Below are positions 1-9,621 of a stretch of DNA of 64,000 nucleotides, one piece after another; the first letter of the stretch is position 1; each line of letters starts with the position of its first letter. The position numbers and the translations under genes were made by a program. Source of the DNA: Streptomyces sp. CCM_MD2014. GTDB taxonomy: Bacteria; Actinomycetota; Actinomycetes; Streptomycetales; Streptomycetaceae. The notes below the pieces were generated by a model. That model did no database searches, was not told the origin of the DNA, and saw nothing but the letters and a program-made list of their open reading frames with translations. The stretch spans positions 2,976,001-3,040,000 of the forward strand of contig NZ_CP009754.1 in assembly GCF_000772045.1 (NCBI RefSeq). The letters run 5' to 3'.

Positions 1-1859
1 CCAACCCCTCGCACCTGGAGGCGGTCGACCCGGTCCTGGAGGGCGTCGCCCGCGCCAAGCAGGACATCATCAACAAGGGCGGCACGGACTTCACCGTCCT
101 GCCGGTGGCGATCCACGGCGACGCGGCCTTCGCGGGCCAGGGCGTGGTGGCCGAGACCCTGAACATGTCGCAGCTGCGCGGCTACCGCACCGGCGGCACG
201 GTCCACGTCGTCATCAACAACCAGGTCGGCTTCACCGCCGCCCCGGAGTCCTCGCGCTCCTCGATGTACGCCACCGACGTGGCCCGCATGATCGAGGCCC
301 CGATCTTCCACGTGAACGGCGACGACCCGGAGGCCGTGGTCCGCGTCGCGCGGCTCGCCTTCGAGTTCCGTCAGGCGTTCAACAAGGACGTGGTGATCGA
401 CCTCATCTGCTACCGCCGCCGCGGTCACAACGAGTCGGACAACCCGGCCTTCACCCAGCCGCTGATGTACGACCTGATCGACAAGAAGCGCTCGGTGCGC
501 AAGCTCTACACCGAGTCCCTCATCGGTCGCGGCGACATCACCCTGGAGGAGGCCGAGCAGGCGCTCCAGGACTACCAGGGCCAGCTGGAGAAGGTCTTCA
601 CCGAGGTCCGCGAGGCCGTCTCCCAGCCGTCCGCCGCGGAGCCCTCGGACCCGCAGGCCGAGTTCCCGGTCGCCGTGAACACCGCGGTCAGCGCCGAGAC
701 GGTCAAGCGGATCGCCGAGTCCCAGGTCAACATCCCCGACCACGTCACCATCCACCCGCGCCTGCTGCCGCAGCTGCAGCGCCGCGCGGCGATGGTCGAG
801 GACGGCACGATCGACTGGGGCATGGGCGAGACCCTCGCCGTCGGCTCCCTCCTACTGGAGGGCGTCCCGGTCCGGCTGTCCGGCCAGGACTCGCAGCGCG
901 GCACCTTCGGCCAGCGGCACGCGGTGGTCATCGACCGCGAGACGGGCGACGAGTTCACGCCGCTGCTGTACCTGTCCGAGGACCAGGCCCGGTACAACGT
1001 CTACAACTCGCTGCTCTCCGAGTACGCCGTGATGGGCTTCGAGTACGGCTACTCGCTGGCCCGCCCCGACGCGCTGGTGATGTGGGAGGCGCAGTTCGGC
1101 GACTTCGTCAACGGCGCCCAGACGGTCGTGGACGAGTTCATCTCGTCGGCCGAGCAGAAGTGGAACCAGACCTCCGGCGTCACCCTCCTGCTGCCGCACG
1201 GCTACGAGGGCCAGGGACCGGACCACTCCTCGGCCCGCATCGAGCGCTTCCTCCAGCTCTGCGCGCAGAACAACATGACGGTCGCGATGCCGACCCTGCC
1301 GTCGAACTACTTCCACCTCCTGCGGTGGCAGGTGCACAACCCGCACCACAAGCCGCTGGTGGTCTTCACCCCGAAGTCGATGCTGCGCCTGAAGGCCGCG
1401 TCCTCGAAGGCGGAGGAGTTCACGACGGGCCAGTTCCGCCCGGTCATCGGCGACGACTCGGTCGACCCGGCCGCCGTCAAGAAGGTCGTCTTCACCGCCG
1501 GCAAGGTCTACTACGACCTCGACGCCGAGCGGAAGAAGCGCGGCGTCACGGACACGGCCATCATCCGCATCGAGCGCCTGTACCCGCTGCCGGGTGCCGA
1601 GCTCCAGGCGGAGATCGCCAAGTACCCGAACGCCGAGAAGTACCTGTGGGCCCAGGAGGAGCCGGCGAACCAGGGTGCCTGGCCGTTCATCGCCCTCAAC
1701 CTGATCGACCACCTGGACCTGGCGGTCGGCGCCGACGTCCCGCACGGCGAGCGCCTGCGCCGCATCTCGCGGCCGCACGGCTCGTCCCCGGCCGTCGGTT
1801 CCGCCAAGCGGCACCAGGCCGAGCAGGAGCAGCTGGTGCGCGAGGTGTTCGAGGCGTGA
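1..1859 (+). CDS. sucA: 2-oxoglutarate dehydrogenase E1 (multifunctional type), 3' part
   Basis: This is the C-terminal part of the thiamine-diphosphate E1 component of 2-oxoglutarate dehydrogenase, which decarboxylates 2-oxoglutarate in the TCA cycle. The reading frame is open from base 3 and continues upstream of the window, so the start is not visible. The thiamine-diphosphate/Mg region is seen as HGDAAFAGQG followed by VHVVINNQVGFT, and the transketolase-like C-terminal part includes FGQRHAV, EAQFGDFVNGAQ and LLPHGYEGQGPDHSSAR. It ends KRHQAEQEQLVREVFEA. In actinobacteria this enzyme is usually fused to an N-terminal succinyltransferase domain (kgd type), which would lie outside the window. 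It faces the minus-strand conflict island and is separated from it by a terminator. Confidence 0.96.
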   Translation, partial: NPSHLEAVDPVLEGVARAKQDIINKGGTDFTVLPVAIHGDAAFAGQGVVAETLNMSQLRGYRTGGTVHVVINNQVGFTAAPESSRSSMYATDVARMIEAPIFHVNGDDPEAVVRVARLAFEFRQAFNKDVVIDLICYRRRGHNESDNPAFTQPLMYDLIDKKRSVRKLYTESLIGRGDITLEEAEQALQDYQGQLEKVFTEVREAVSQPSAAEPSDPQAEFPVAVNTAVSAETVKRIAESQVNIPDHVTIHPRLLPQLQRRAAMVEDGTIDWGMGETLAVGSLLLEGVPVRLSGQDSQRGTFGQRHAVVIDRETGDEFTPLLYLSEDQARYNVYNSLLSEYAVMGFEYGYSLARPDALVMWEAQFGDFVNGAQTVVDEFISSAEQKWNQTSGVTLLLPHGYEGQGPDHSSARIERFLQLCAQNNMTVAMPTLPSNYFHLLRWQVHNPHHKPLVVFTPKSMLRLKAASSKAEEFTTGQFRPVIGDDSVDPAAVKKVVFTAGKVYYDLDAERKKRGVTDTAIIRIERLYPLPGAELQAEIAKYPNAEKYLWAQEEPANQGAWPFIALNLIDHLDLAVGADVPHGERLRRISRPHGSSPAVGSAKRHQAEQEQLVREVFEA

Positions 1860-1893
1860 GCCACTGACACCGCCCACGGCCACCACACCGTGC

Positions 1894-1929
1894 AGGGCCC
1901 GGCTCCGGAACTCTCCGGGGCCGGGCCCT
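1894..1929. terminator. Bidirectional intrinsic terminator between sucA and fxsT-like gene
   Basis: A 15-bp stem with one G-U pair (left arm starts AGGGCCCGGC, right arm ends GCCGGGCCCTT) closes a 6-nt loop. It sits 35 bp after the sucA stop and 28 bp after the stop of the convergent minus-strand gene, so it can serve both. Confidence 0.8.
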
Positions 1930-1957
1930 TCGGCGTTCCGGACCCCGCGGGGGCCGG

Positions 1958-4900
1958 TCAGGTCCGCTGGGGTTCGAAGTCCCAGAACGGGCGCTGCCGG
2001 GCACGGGCCGCCAGGGTGCGCGGGTGCCGGGGGCCGAGGACGGCGGCCAGCCCCTCCAGGGCCCGCCGCTCGACGGCGTCGGCCTGCCCGCTCGGCCCGT
2101 ACACGCGCAGTTCGGCCGCGAGGGCCACGCCCACGGCCAGCGTGAGGGGGTGGGCGGCGCCGAGGACGCGCGCCGCCGTGCCGGCCGTGTCCCGGCTCAG
2201 GGTGAGGGCTCGGTCCGTGTCTCCGGCCTCCCCGTGCAGCATCGCCGCGTTGAGCGCGCAGCCCAGCGTCCAGGGGTGGTCGGGCCCGACGGCGACGGCC
2301 ATGTCTGCCAGCGAGGCGTCGGCGAGGGCCGGTGCGCCTTCGCCCTCGCCCGCCCGGTGCAGCAGCAGGGCATGGTTGGCGCGGGCTCCGGCCGCGTAGG
2401 GGTGGCCGGCGGTGAGCGTCTCCTCGTAACGGCCGACGACGCGCTCGCTCAGCACACGGGCCAGATCGAGGTCACCCTGCTCCCGGGCGAGGCAGCTCCG
2501 GCCGGCGAGCAGCATCAGCACCAGGGGATCGCTGTCGCCGAGAACCCGCTCCGCCAGCTCCAACGCCTGGCCGGCGTGGTGCGCCGCCTCGTCGGTGTCG
2601 CCCACCGCGTAGCGGCACAGGGCGAGGTTGTGCGCGGCGAGCAGGGTCTGCCTGCTGTGGGCGCCCAGCGCCTCGCGGACCAGCCGCCAGTTGGCGTCCT
2701 GCCGCGACACGGCCTCCTCGTGGCGGCCGAGCAGCCGGAGGTCGACGGCGCAGGCGGTCTCCGAACCCAGCGTCCACGGGTGCCGGTCGCCGAGTAGCCG
2801 GCGGCGCTCCCGCAGGGTGGGCAGGTCGACGTTCAGGGCGTCCTCGTAGCGGCCCAGCAGCCGCAGCGAGACGCCCACGTTGTTCTGGGCGTTCAGGGTG
2901 CGGGTGTCCTGGTCGCCGAGGAGTTCGCGGTACGTGCGGTGCACCCGCTCCGAGATCTCCAGTGCCTCCGCGTAGTGCCCGAGGCCGCGCAGGTCCGCGG
3001 CCAGTCCGCCGAGGGCCCGCAGCAGACCCGGGTCGCGTTCCCCGCGCTGCTCGCTCAGCTGCCGGACGGCCGCCCGCTCGATCTCCATCGTCCGGTGGAA
3101 GTCGCCGGCCGCGCGCAGCAGGTTGGCGTAGTGGTGGGCCAGTTCCCAGACGAGGGGGTGCTGGTCGCCGAGCAGCGAACGCCAGATCCGGGTGGCGTGG
3201 CCGCCGAGCCGGACGCCCGCCCCGTACTCGCCCGACAGATACAGGTAGCGCAGGCAGTCGAGGACGAGGGTCTGCACGGCCTCGTCGGTGGTCGCGAGGA
3301 CGTCGGCGTACTTGAGGTGCGGCACGATCTCGGCGTATCCGGGCCACTGTTCGGGGGCCGAGGGCCGGCCGCGGTCCGCCGCGGCCAGGGCCCGCCGTAC
3401 GACGTCGACGAGTTCGCGGCGGACCTCTTCCCGCATCGCGTTGTGTGCCATCTGGTGGACGACCCGGTGCACGTACAGGTACTCGCGCTCCGGTTGCTCC
3501 GGGTCCGGCTCCACCCGGACGACGGAGTGCCGTCGCAGCTCGCCGACGGCGCGTTCCCACAGCCGGGGGTCGGTCAGCAGTCCGGCGACGGAGTCGGGCA
3601 GCCCGTCGTGCGGCATGTTCCTGAGCAGGTGAACGGGGACGAGGCCGGGGGCGAAGAAGGTGCACAGCCGGAGCAGGACGACGGACTCCGGAGCGGTCTC
3701 GCGCAGCTCGGCCAGGAGGATGGACCAGGCGGTCCGGAAGGCCGGCGGGAAGTCTTCGGCCACGGTTCGCGCATCGCCCTCGGCGCCGTCGCCGTCCGCC
3801 AGCAGGGCCAGGTACGCGTCCACCGAGCGGTCCGAGTCGCTCAGCCAGCCCACCGTCTGGGCGAGAAGCAGCGGCAGGTCGCCCAGGGCCTCGGCGAGCC
3901 GGTCGGCCTCGGACGGGGTCGGACCGGACGTGCGGCGGCGGATGAAGGCGATCGACTCGGCACGGGTGTACACGGGGACTTCCAGCAGACCGGTGCCGTA
4001 GCGGGCCCACTCCGGGTTCCGCGACGTGACGAGAACGTGCCCCGGGCCCGTCGGCACCAGGTTCTCGATCTCCTCGGGCTCGTCGGCACCGTCCAGAATC
4101 AGCAGCCACCGGGAGTACGGCTCGCCGCGGCGCAGCGCGTCCCGTACCGCGCGCAGTCGTTCCCCGTACTCCTGGCCGGTCCGCAGACCCAGCCGGGGGG
4201 CGAGTTCGGCCAGCTGGCGGCGGCAGTCGGCCCGGTCCCGCGCGTTGACCCACCACACCACGTCGTACTCGGGTCCGATCCGGTGCGCGTACTCGGTGGC
4301 GAGCTGTGTCTTGCCCACACCGGACATGCCGTGCAGCGTCAGCGTCCCCGGCCCCGTACCGCCCAGCAGGTCGTGGATCTGGTCCAGCAGGGCCTCACGG
4401 CCGGTGAACCGGGTGTTGCGGCGCGGTACGGCGCCCCACACGTCCGGCGTGCCCGCCGGGAACCGCGGCGCGGTCCGTGCCCGCTCCGGGTCCTCGGCCA
4501 CCGGCTCGGAGGACAGGCCGAGCCGGTCCAGCAGGCGCCGCTCGGCCTCCTCGGCCCGCAGACCGTGCAGTGCGGCGGGCGCCAGCAGGGAGACCTCCGA
4601 CGGGAGCGGATCGCCGGTGACCGACACGGCCGCGAACCGGGACGGGTCGGGGGCCACGACCTCCCGCAGGGCCGCGTTCCACTCCTCGGGCGGATGCGTG
4701 CCGTGGCCGAAGTAGGGGGTGTTCAGGACGAGCAGGGCACGCCCGGGCCCCAGGGTCAGGTCGCGCAGCAGGGCCGCCGGTGGGACGTCGGCCGGGGCGC
4801 CCCGGCGCAGCGGCGCCACCCGCACCCCTCGCCGCTCCAGCCGGTCCCCGATCCAGGCCGCCCAGGCGCGGTCGAGTCCGGCGAAGCTGATCGTGACCGT

Positions 4901-5404
4901 CTGCCGGTCCGGGGCGGGTCGCATGGTGGCCGGGGGCTGGTGCGGCGGGCGCGCCCGTGCGACGGACCGCGGCCTGGGTCCGCCGGGGATCCGCACCGCC
5001 GCTTCGGCGCCGGCCGCGCGTATCTCACTGCGCAGCTCCGCCTTGCGGACCGGCACGCCCCACTGGTTGGTGACGGTCAGCCACAGTGAGGCGGGCCCGG
5101 GGTCCGTGCCCGCGGAGACCCGGAACCGGGCGGGGCCGTAGGTGCCGCCGAAGCGGTGCAGGACGACGTTCGGTTCGTCCAGGGCGGAGCATGCGAAGTG
5201 CGGGGCGCCGTCCAGAGTGACGGTGAAGGTGAACTCCTCCTCGGGGTAGGGCCACTGGGCCGGTGTGCCGTCCGGGGCGGGCAGGGGGCCGCGCAGATCG
5301 ACGGTGACGAGGTAGTCGGCCCCGGCCGCCGCCTGCCGGGGCCACGCGACGACGGGCTCGATCAGCAGCGGGGGTTGCCCGGACGGCCGTCCGGCGGCGC
5401 TCAC
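1958..5404 (-). CDS. fxsT: FxsT-type TIR-like/NB-ARC/TPR protein with N-terminal beta domain
   Basis: This 1148-residue STAND-type protein has four parts. Residues 10-130 are a beta-rich domain absent from its paralogue. A TIR-like domain follows at about 168-295 (VTISFAGLDRAWAAWIGDRL). The NB-ARC ATPase has Walker A GMSGVGKT at 359-366 and Walker B LLILDGAD near 434-441, with a sensor-like HVLVTSRN. From about 680 to the end there are repeated TPR helices of the type LGDxHPxT. The C-terminus is QRPFWDFEPQRT, nearly identical to the tail of the paralogue at 10202-13225. Its GTG start overlaps the stop of the CHAT gene as GTGA, so translation is coupled. The family acts as an NTP-dependent switch that oligomerises on signal; the signal here is unknown. 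It is the last gene of the five-gene operon. Confidence 0.9.
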   Translation of the reverse strand: MSAAGRPSGQPPLLIEPVVAWPRQAAAGADYLVTVDLRGPLPAPDGTPAQWPYPEEEFTFTVTLDGAPHFACSALDEPNVVLHRFGGTYGPARFRVSAGTDPGPASLWLTVTNQWGVPVRKAELRSEIRAAGAEAAVRIPGGPRPRSVARARPPHQPPATMRPAPDRQTVTISFAGLDRAWAAWIGDRLERRGVRVAPLRRGAPADVPPAALLRDLTLGPGRALLVLNTPYFGHGTHPPEEWNAALREVVAPDPSRFAAVSVTGDPLPSEVSLLAPAALHGLRAEEAERRLLDRLGLSSEPVAEDPERARTAPRFPAGTPDVWGAVPRRNTRFTGREALLDQIHDLLGGTGPGTLTLHGMSGVGKTQLATEYAHRIGPEYDVVWWVNARDRADCRRQLAELAPRLGLRTGQEYGERLRAVRDALRRGEPYSRWLLILDGADEPEEIENLVPTGPGHVLVTSRNPEWARYGTGLLEVPVYTRAESIAFIRRRTSGPTPSEADRLAEALGDLPLLLAQTVGWLSDSDRSVDAYLALLADGDGAEGDARTVAEDFPPAFRTAWSILLAELRETAPESVVLLRLCTFFAPGLVPVHLLRNMPHDGLPDSVAGLLTDPRLWERAVGELRRHSVVRVEPDPEQPEREYLYVHRVVHQMAHNAMREEVRRELVDVVRRALAAADRGRPSAPEQWPGYAEIVPHLKYADVLATTDEAVQTLVLDCLRYLYLSGEYGAGVRLGGHATRIWRSLLGDQHPLVWELAHHYANLLRAAGDFHRTMEIERAAVRQLSEQRGERDPGLLRALGGLAADLRGLGHYAEALEISERVHRTYRELLGDQDTRTLNAQNNVGVSLRLLGRYEDALNVDLPTLRERRRLLGDRHPWTLGSETACAVDLRLLGRHEEAVSRQDANWRLVREALGAHSRQTLLAAHNLALCRYAVGDTDEAAHHAGQALELAERVLGDSDPLVLMLLAGRSCLAREQGDLDLARVLSERVVGRYEETLTAGHPYAAGARANHALLLHRAGEGEGAPALADASLADMAVAVGPDHPWTLGCALNAAMLHGEAGDTDRALTLSRDTAGTAARVLGAAHPLTLAVGVALAAELRVYGPSGQADAVERRALEGLAAVLGPRHPRTLAARARQRPFWDFEPQRT

Positions 5405-6723
5405 TGGCGGCCTCCCCCCTCGGTGCCGAGCGCGTCCACCGCGGTGAGCCGCAGCGCCGTCCTCGGATGCCCGTAGTAGTGGAACATGAACGCGTACAGG
5501 AGCCGCAGTACCCGTTTCTGGCCCACGACGTCGACTTGCCCGTCATCGTTGCGGACCCGCGGCATCTCCGCCAGGGACCCGAACTCCTCCAGTGCCCGCG
5601 CCCGGAAGCCCCGCAGCGTCCGCGCCACCGGGCGGCGCGGGTGCTCGGCGACCTCGCGCACCAGGCGCCGTGCCATCGCCCGGGCCTCCAGGTCACCGAC
5701 CTTCCCGGAGCTGACGATGCAGCCGCCCGCACCCTTGCGCAGGAAGAGTTCCGCGAACCCGCGCAACGCCTCCTCCCCCTGGGCCCGGTTGTCCACGAAC
5801 CGGCCGGAGTCGCAGGCGTTGAGGCAGACCAGCGAGCGGTCCCGACGCAGCGCCGACATCGGTTCGCCGTTCAGCTCGGCCCAGGTCCGGTCCCCGAGCG
5901 TGAGGCCCGGCACGGTGTCGCCGTAGGTGCCGTGACAGCCCAGGTAGACCAGCCCGGTGCGGTCGTCCTGGGTGTCGAGGTCGCTGAGGAAGGGCGTCAT
6001 GAGCCGGTGCAGCCGGTGCGCGTACGACGTGAAGAGGCGGCCGTCGTCCGCCATGTCCTGGTGGAGGTAGCCGAGCACGCGCCCGTGGCAGTCGCCGGAA
6101 TCGGCGGGCAGGCCGTCCTGGCCCGGATCACGCACGGTGGTCCAGCGGGCGACGGCGACCAACGCGCCCAGCGGGCCGCCCACCAGGTCCAGCGCGGCGT
6201 CCCCGGGGACAAGGAGCAGCTCCCAGGGCAGGTCGTACCCGGTGTCGTCCCACACGACCAGGTGCAGGTCGTCGCCGTGCCGGGCGCGGATCCTGTTGAT
6301 CCAGTGGGCGAGTTCGTGCTGGTTCTCCGACCACAGGTGAATGCCCCGCAGCACCTCCGAGGGGTAGTGCCCCTCCCCGTCCTGCCGCAGCCGGGCGAGG
6401 CTGACGGCGGGAGCGGGGCGGCGGGTGGGACCGGCCGCGCAGTTCACCGACAGGTCGCCGCACCAGCCCTGCAGCCGGTAGCCCGGCAGCCCGTCGGCCC
6501 CGTCGGCGCGCAGGACGCGCAGCACGGCGAAGCCGTCCTCCAGGCGCGCGCCGGGCCGTGCGTCGGTTCCGCCGAGCCCGGCGGGCGGCTCCTGCGTCCG
6601 GCGCAGGTTCAGCACCGACGCGGCGGGGCGGCGGGTCACGGCCTTCAGTCCCGGCAGGGCCGCACGGAGCCCGGCGGTGCCGTTGCCCGGGAGTCTGCGG
6701 GACCCATGGCGCGGCTCACTCAC
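5401..6723 (-). CDS. CHAT-domain caspase-like protease
   Basis: This is a 440-residue protein with a CHAT (caspase HetF associated with TPR) peptidase domain. The catalytic dyad is visible: His264 in YLGCHGTYGD and Cys304 in LNACDSGRF. A further conserved stretch, DLPWELLLVP near residues 164-173, is typical of CHAT domains. The first 60 residues are Arg/Pro-rich and probably disordered. It starts with GTG, 8 nt inside the upstream vWA gene, and its TGA stop overlaps the start of the NB-ARC/TPR gene, so it sits between a vWA sensor and a STAND switch. CHAT proteases in such cassettes are usually held inactive and cleave partner proteins or cause cell death when triggered; the substrate here is not evident. 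The trypsin gene of the second cassette may be its functional counterpart. Confidence 0.92.
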   Translation of the reverse strand: MSEPRHGSRRLPGNGTAGLRAALPGLKAVTRRPAASVLNLRRTQEPPAGLGGTDARPGARLEDGFAVLRVLRADGADGLPGYRLQGWCGDLSVNCAAGPTRRPAPAVSLARLRQDGEGHYPSEVLRGIHLWSENQHELAHWINRIRARHGDDLHLVVWDDTGYDLPWELLLVPGDAALDLVGGPLGALVAVARWTTVRDPGQDGLPADSGDCHGRVLGYLHQDMADDGRLFTSYAHRLHRLMTPFLSDLDTQDDRTGLVYLGCHGTYGDTVPGLTLGDRTWAELNGEPMSALRRDRSLVCLNACDSGRFVDNRAQGEEALRGFAELFLRKGAGGCIVSSGKVGDLEARAMARRLVREVAEHPRRPVARTLRGFRARALEEFGSLAEMPRVRNDDGQVDVVGQKRVLRLLYAFMFHYYGHPRTALRLTAVDALGTEGGGRQ

Positions 6724-8677
6724 CGGCGGCCTCCGCCCCGGACCCGTGCCGGCCGTCGACGACGATCGCCCCGAGCCGGTCGGCGAGGACGTACGGCAGG
6801 TCGCCGTACGGTTCCCGGCCCGGGTCGACGACCGCCACGTGCAGCCGCGTCCGGTCCATGGTCCCGATCCGGGCGGCGGCCTCCACCGCGTCCTCGACCC
6901 CCGTGGCGGCCACCTCCCCGGCGGGCCGTCCGGTGTGACTGACCCGCAGGGGTACGTTGCCGCGGCCGTCGGTCACGACCACCAGCCACGCCTCCGCCGG
7001 CCCGGTGCCCGGCCGGCGGAACAGCCTGCGCAGCGCCTGCGCCGCCAGTTCGACGCCGTGGGCGAGGGGCGTCGCCCGCCCGGCCCGGCGGTACAGCGCT
7101 CCCGGCACCCGGGGGTCCAGAACGCTGCGGGCCGTGAAGGAGCCCGCGCGCAGTTCGTCGGCCGCGTCCGCCGCGCCGACCTCGATCACCTGGACCGTGG
7201 CCCGGCTCGTGTACGCCCACTGCAGGAAGGGCGCGAGGACCTGCTGCCAGTGTCCGTCGTCCCCGGTCCCGTCCCGGCAGGTGTGGTCCAGGAGCAGTAC
7301 CAGAACCCGTTCGGGGGCGGCGGCGCGCACGTTGCCGTGCAGGTCGACGGGTGAGACGGTGAACCGGTCGGTGCGCCGGGCCCGTTGGTGGACGGCTGCC
7401 TCGCGCACCGTGCGGACGTGGGCGATGTCCCGCAGGTCCGTGGCCCGGCGGGTGCCGATCACGATGCCCCGGGTGGCGACGGGCCCGGTGGTGCGCCGCC
7501 GGGGGCCGCTCAGCGGCACGGCGTCCCGCACGGCGGCCGGTTCGTCCTCCGGGTAGGGGTTTCCCGCGGCCGGGGAGGGAGCGACGCCGGGTGCGGTGCC
7601 GATTCCCTCGGCGGGTCCGGTGTCCAGCAGCCCCCGGTCGCCGTCACGTGTCCGGGGCCCGCCGTGCCCGCCGGCGCCGCCACGTTCCGGGAGGGTGCCG
7701 GGCGGGCCCGGCGCTCCCGGTTCCGGACCGGGCGGCTCCGGGTCGCTCTCCGGGCGGTCCGGCGCGCTCTGCGGCACGGCCACACCGATGAGCCGGGCCG
7801 CGGCGTCGCTGTGCTCGGCCGAGGCCGACGGGCGGCCGTCCAGCGCCGCGAGGGTACGGGCGAGCCGCAGGAGGGCCAGCTGCCGGCGGACCCCGGCGTC
7901 GGGTCCGAGCAGCTCCCGCGCCCGGCCGATCGCCGCGTCGCCGACGGGCACAGGCCGGACGCCTCGGTGCACCGCCGCACGCCAGGTGTCCGGCAGCCCG
8001 GCGAGCAGTGCCTCCCGTACCTCACCCGCCTCCGGTGCCGCGAGCGCCTCGCCGGGGCCGGGCGGTCGCAGCCCCGCCATCGACAGCCGCAGGGCGAACC
8101 GGTCCAGCAGGTGCCGGCTCACCCGTCCCACGTCGGCGCCGCGGCAGACGGCCAGCCAGCGGGCCCGGGGCCGGACCGTCCGGTGCGGCCCAGCGCGTGC
8201 GACGGTCACGACGTCGGCGCCGAGCAGTTGCACCGCGGCGCGCATCCCGGCCACGCTCAGCCGCGCCAGGTCGGGCACCACGACCAACGGCGGCGCACCG
8301 TCGGCGTCGTCCCCCTCGACCAGGGGGCCGGGTTCGGTGAGGACGGTGATGCCGTGCTCGCCGCCGCGGATCCTGGTGCGGGTCCACAGGTCCTCGTCCC
8401 GGTCCGCGGCGCCCAGCACGAGCGGCGGGCGCGCCGGTTCGGCGGCTCCGGCGAGTACGGCGCCGAACATCCGGGCGACCGGATCGACGAGCCGGGGGTC
8501 CAGGTCGAGGAGCAGCACCCCGGAAAGGGCGGGCTCGGCCGCCGCGCAGACCAGGGCGAGACCGAGCCGGTGCGCCGGGTCGTCGTACGGCACCGCGCCG
8601 GTGGCGGCGGTGCCGTCCACCGGTGGCCGGCTCGGCGACGCGGGCGGGAGGTGGGGGAGGCCGGGGTCGGCTGCCAT
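6716..8677 (-). CDS. ChlD-like degenerate AAA plus vWA protein
   Basis: I place the start at the ATG encoding MAADPGLPHL, 5 nt after the upstream AAA gene stop; the longer frame to 9847 is an antisense-free extension across that gene and is not credible. The 653-residue product has an inactive AAA-like N-terminal half (to about residue 300), a Pro/Gly-rich linker, and a C-terminal vWA domain. The metal-ion site is degenerate: LLLDHTCRDG shows D-x-T-x-R instead of DxSxS, although the later Thr (RATPLAHG) and Asp (VVVTDGRGN) are present. Paired with the ChlI-like ATPase this resembles the magnesium chelatase I/D layout, but no chlorophyll or cobalamin genes are near. A regulatory role in the operon is more likely. 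Confidence 0.85.
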   Translation of the reverse strand: MAADPGLPHLPPASPSRPPVDGTAATGAVPYDDPAHRLGLALVCAAAEPALSGVLLLDLDPRLVDPVARMFGAVLAGAAEPARPPLVLGAADRDEDLWTRTRIRGGEHGITVLTEPGPLVEGDDADGAPPLVVVPDLARLSVAGMRAAVQLLGADVVTVARAGPHRTVRPRARWLAVCRGADVGRVSRHLLDRFALRLSMAGLRPPGPGEALAAPEAGEVREALLAGLPDTWRAAVHRGVRPVPVGDAAIGRARELLGPDAGVRRQLALLRLARTLAALDGRPSASAEHSDAAARLIGVAVPQSAPDRPESDPEPPGPEPGAPGPPGTLPERGGAGGHGGPRTRDGDRGLLDTGPAEGIGTAPGVAPSPAAGNPYPEDEPAAVRDAVPLSGPRRRTTGPVATRGIVIGTRRATDLRDIAHVRTVREAAVHQRARRTDRFTVSPVDLHGNVRAAAPERVLVLLLDHTCRDGTGDDGHWQQVLAPFLQWAYTSRATVQVIEVGAADAADELRAGSFTARSVLDPRVPGALYRRAGRATPLAHGVELAAQALRRLFRRPGTGPAEAWLVVVTDGRGNVPLRVSHTGRPAGEVAATGVEDAVEAAARIGTMDRTRLHVAVVDPGREPYGDLPYVLADRLGAIVVDGRHGSGAEAAGE

Positions 8678-8682
8678 CTCGG

Positions 8683-9621
8683 TCAGGCCTCGAAGAGGTC
8701 CTGGAGGCGGGCCTCGTCGCTCTCCCAGTCGAAGGTGTCGCCGTGCACCACTTCCGGGCGCCGGTGCCGCAACGCCATCGGCAGGACCCGCCGCAGATGC
8801 GCGGGGGTCACCCGGTCCGCGCCCTCCAGGGCGGCCAGTGCCCGGGCCGCCAGCACGGCCACGATCTCTCCGCGCTGGCCCACCGCCTCGGTCCGTTCCG
8901 CCGCCCGTGCGCACAGCTCCAGGACCCGGTCGGGGACGTCGACGTCGCCGACCCTGCGCCGGGCGGCCGTCAGCCGCTCCCGGGTGCGCGCGTCGTCCCG
9001 CCGTGCGGCGGACAGCCACGCGGAGTCCTCGCGTCCCAGCTCCTGCTCGAAGTCGAGCACCGTGCGCAGCAGCAGGTGTCGGGCGGTCGCGCCCAGGGTC
9101 TCGGCGGTGACCATCAGTCCGAAGCGGTCGAGCAGTTGGGGTCGCAGGCCGCCTTCTTCGGGGTTCATGGTGCCGACCAGCCCGAACGACAGGTGCTTGG
9201 CGGTGTCCAGCCCCTCGCGCTGCACGGACAGGTACCCGGTGGCGGCGACGTCCAGGATGATGTCGACGAGGTGGTCGTCGAGGAGGTTGACCTCGTCGAC
9301 GTAGAGCAGCCCCTTGTCCGCCGCGTCCTCCAGCAGCCCGGGTTGCGGTCGTGGCTCGCCGCGGATGAGCGCGTCCAGGTCCCAGCCGCCCACGACGCGG
9401 TCGTCGGTCGCGTTGATGGGCAGGGTGACCGGCAGTTCGCCGTGGGCCATCAGGGCGAAGGCCCGTACGAGCGTCGACTTGGCCGTGCCACGCGGTCCCG
9501 CCATGAGCACGCCGCCGATACGGGGGACGACGTGGTGGAGCTCCAGTGCCAGCTTCAGCTCTTCCTGGGCCACGACGCGGGAGTACGGCAGGATGCGCGG
9601 GCCCGGCACCACGCGGTTCAC
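8683..9621 (-). CDS. ChlI-like AAA+ ATPase (MoxR/Mg-chelatase class)
   Basis: This 312-residue AAA+ ATPase is of the helix-2-insert class that includes magnesium chelatase subunit I and MoxR. Walker A is GPRGTAKST (residues 42-50), Walker B is LLYVDE (105-110) followed by NLLDDHLVD, sensor 1 is GTMNPEEG (Asn153), and an arginine-finger region LLDRFGL follows. The C-terminal lid helices run to residue 312. Its GTG start overlaps the stop of the Trypco1 gene as GTGA, and the vWA gene starts 5 nt after its stop. It most likely remodels or activates partner proteins in an ATP-dependent way, with the vWA protein as adaptor. True magnesium chelatase activity is unlikely given the context. Confidence 0.88.
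   Translation of the reverse strand: MNRVVPGPRILPYSRVVAQEELKLALELHHVVPRIGGVLMAGPRGTAKSTLVRAFALMAHGELPVTLPINATDDRVVGGWDLDALIRGEPRPQPGLLEDAADKGLLYVDEVNLLDDHLVDIILDVAATGYLSVQREGLDTAKHLSFGLVGTMNPEEGGLRPQLLDRFGLMVTAETLGATARHLLLRTVLDFEQELGREDSAWLSAARRDDARTRERLTAARRRVGDVDVPDRVLELCARAAERTEAVGQRGEIVAVLAARALAALEGADRVTPAHLRRVLPMALRHRRPEVVHGDTFDWESDEARLQDLFEA

Noticed and set aside
2939..5089. Long plus-strand frame opposite the NB-ARC/TPR gene
   Set aside because: Composition is that of an antisense shadow and the minus strand has clear NB-ARC and TPR motifs.
6716..9621. True magnesium chelatase genes
   Set aside because: The partner vWA has a degenerate metal site and the operon encodes CHAT and NB-ARC proteins; no H subunit or tetrapyrrole genes are near.
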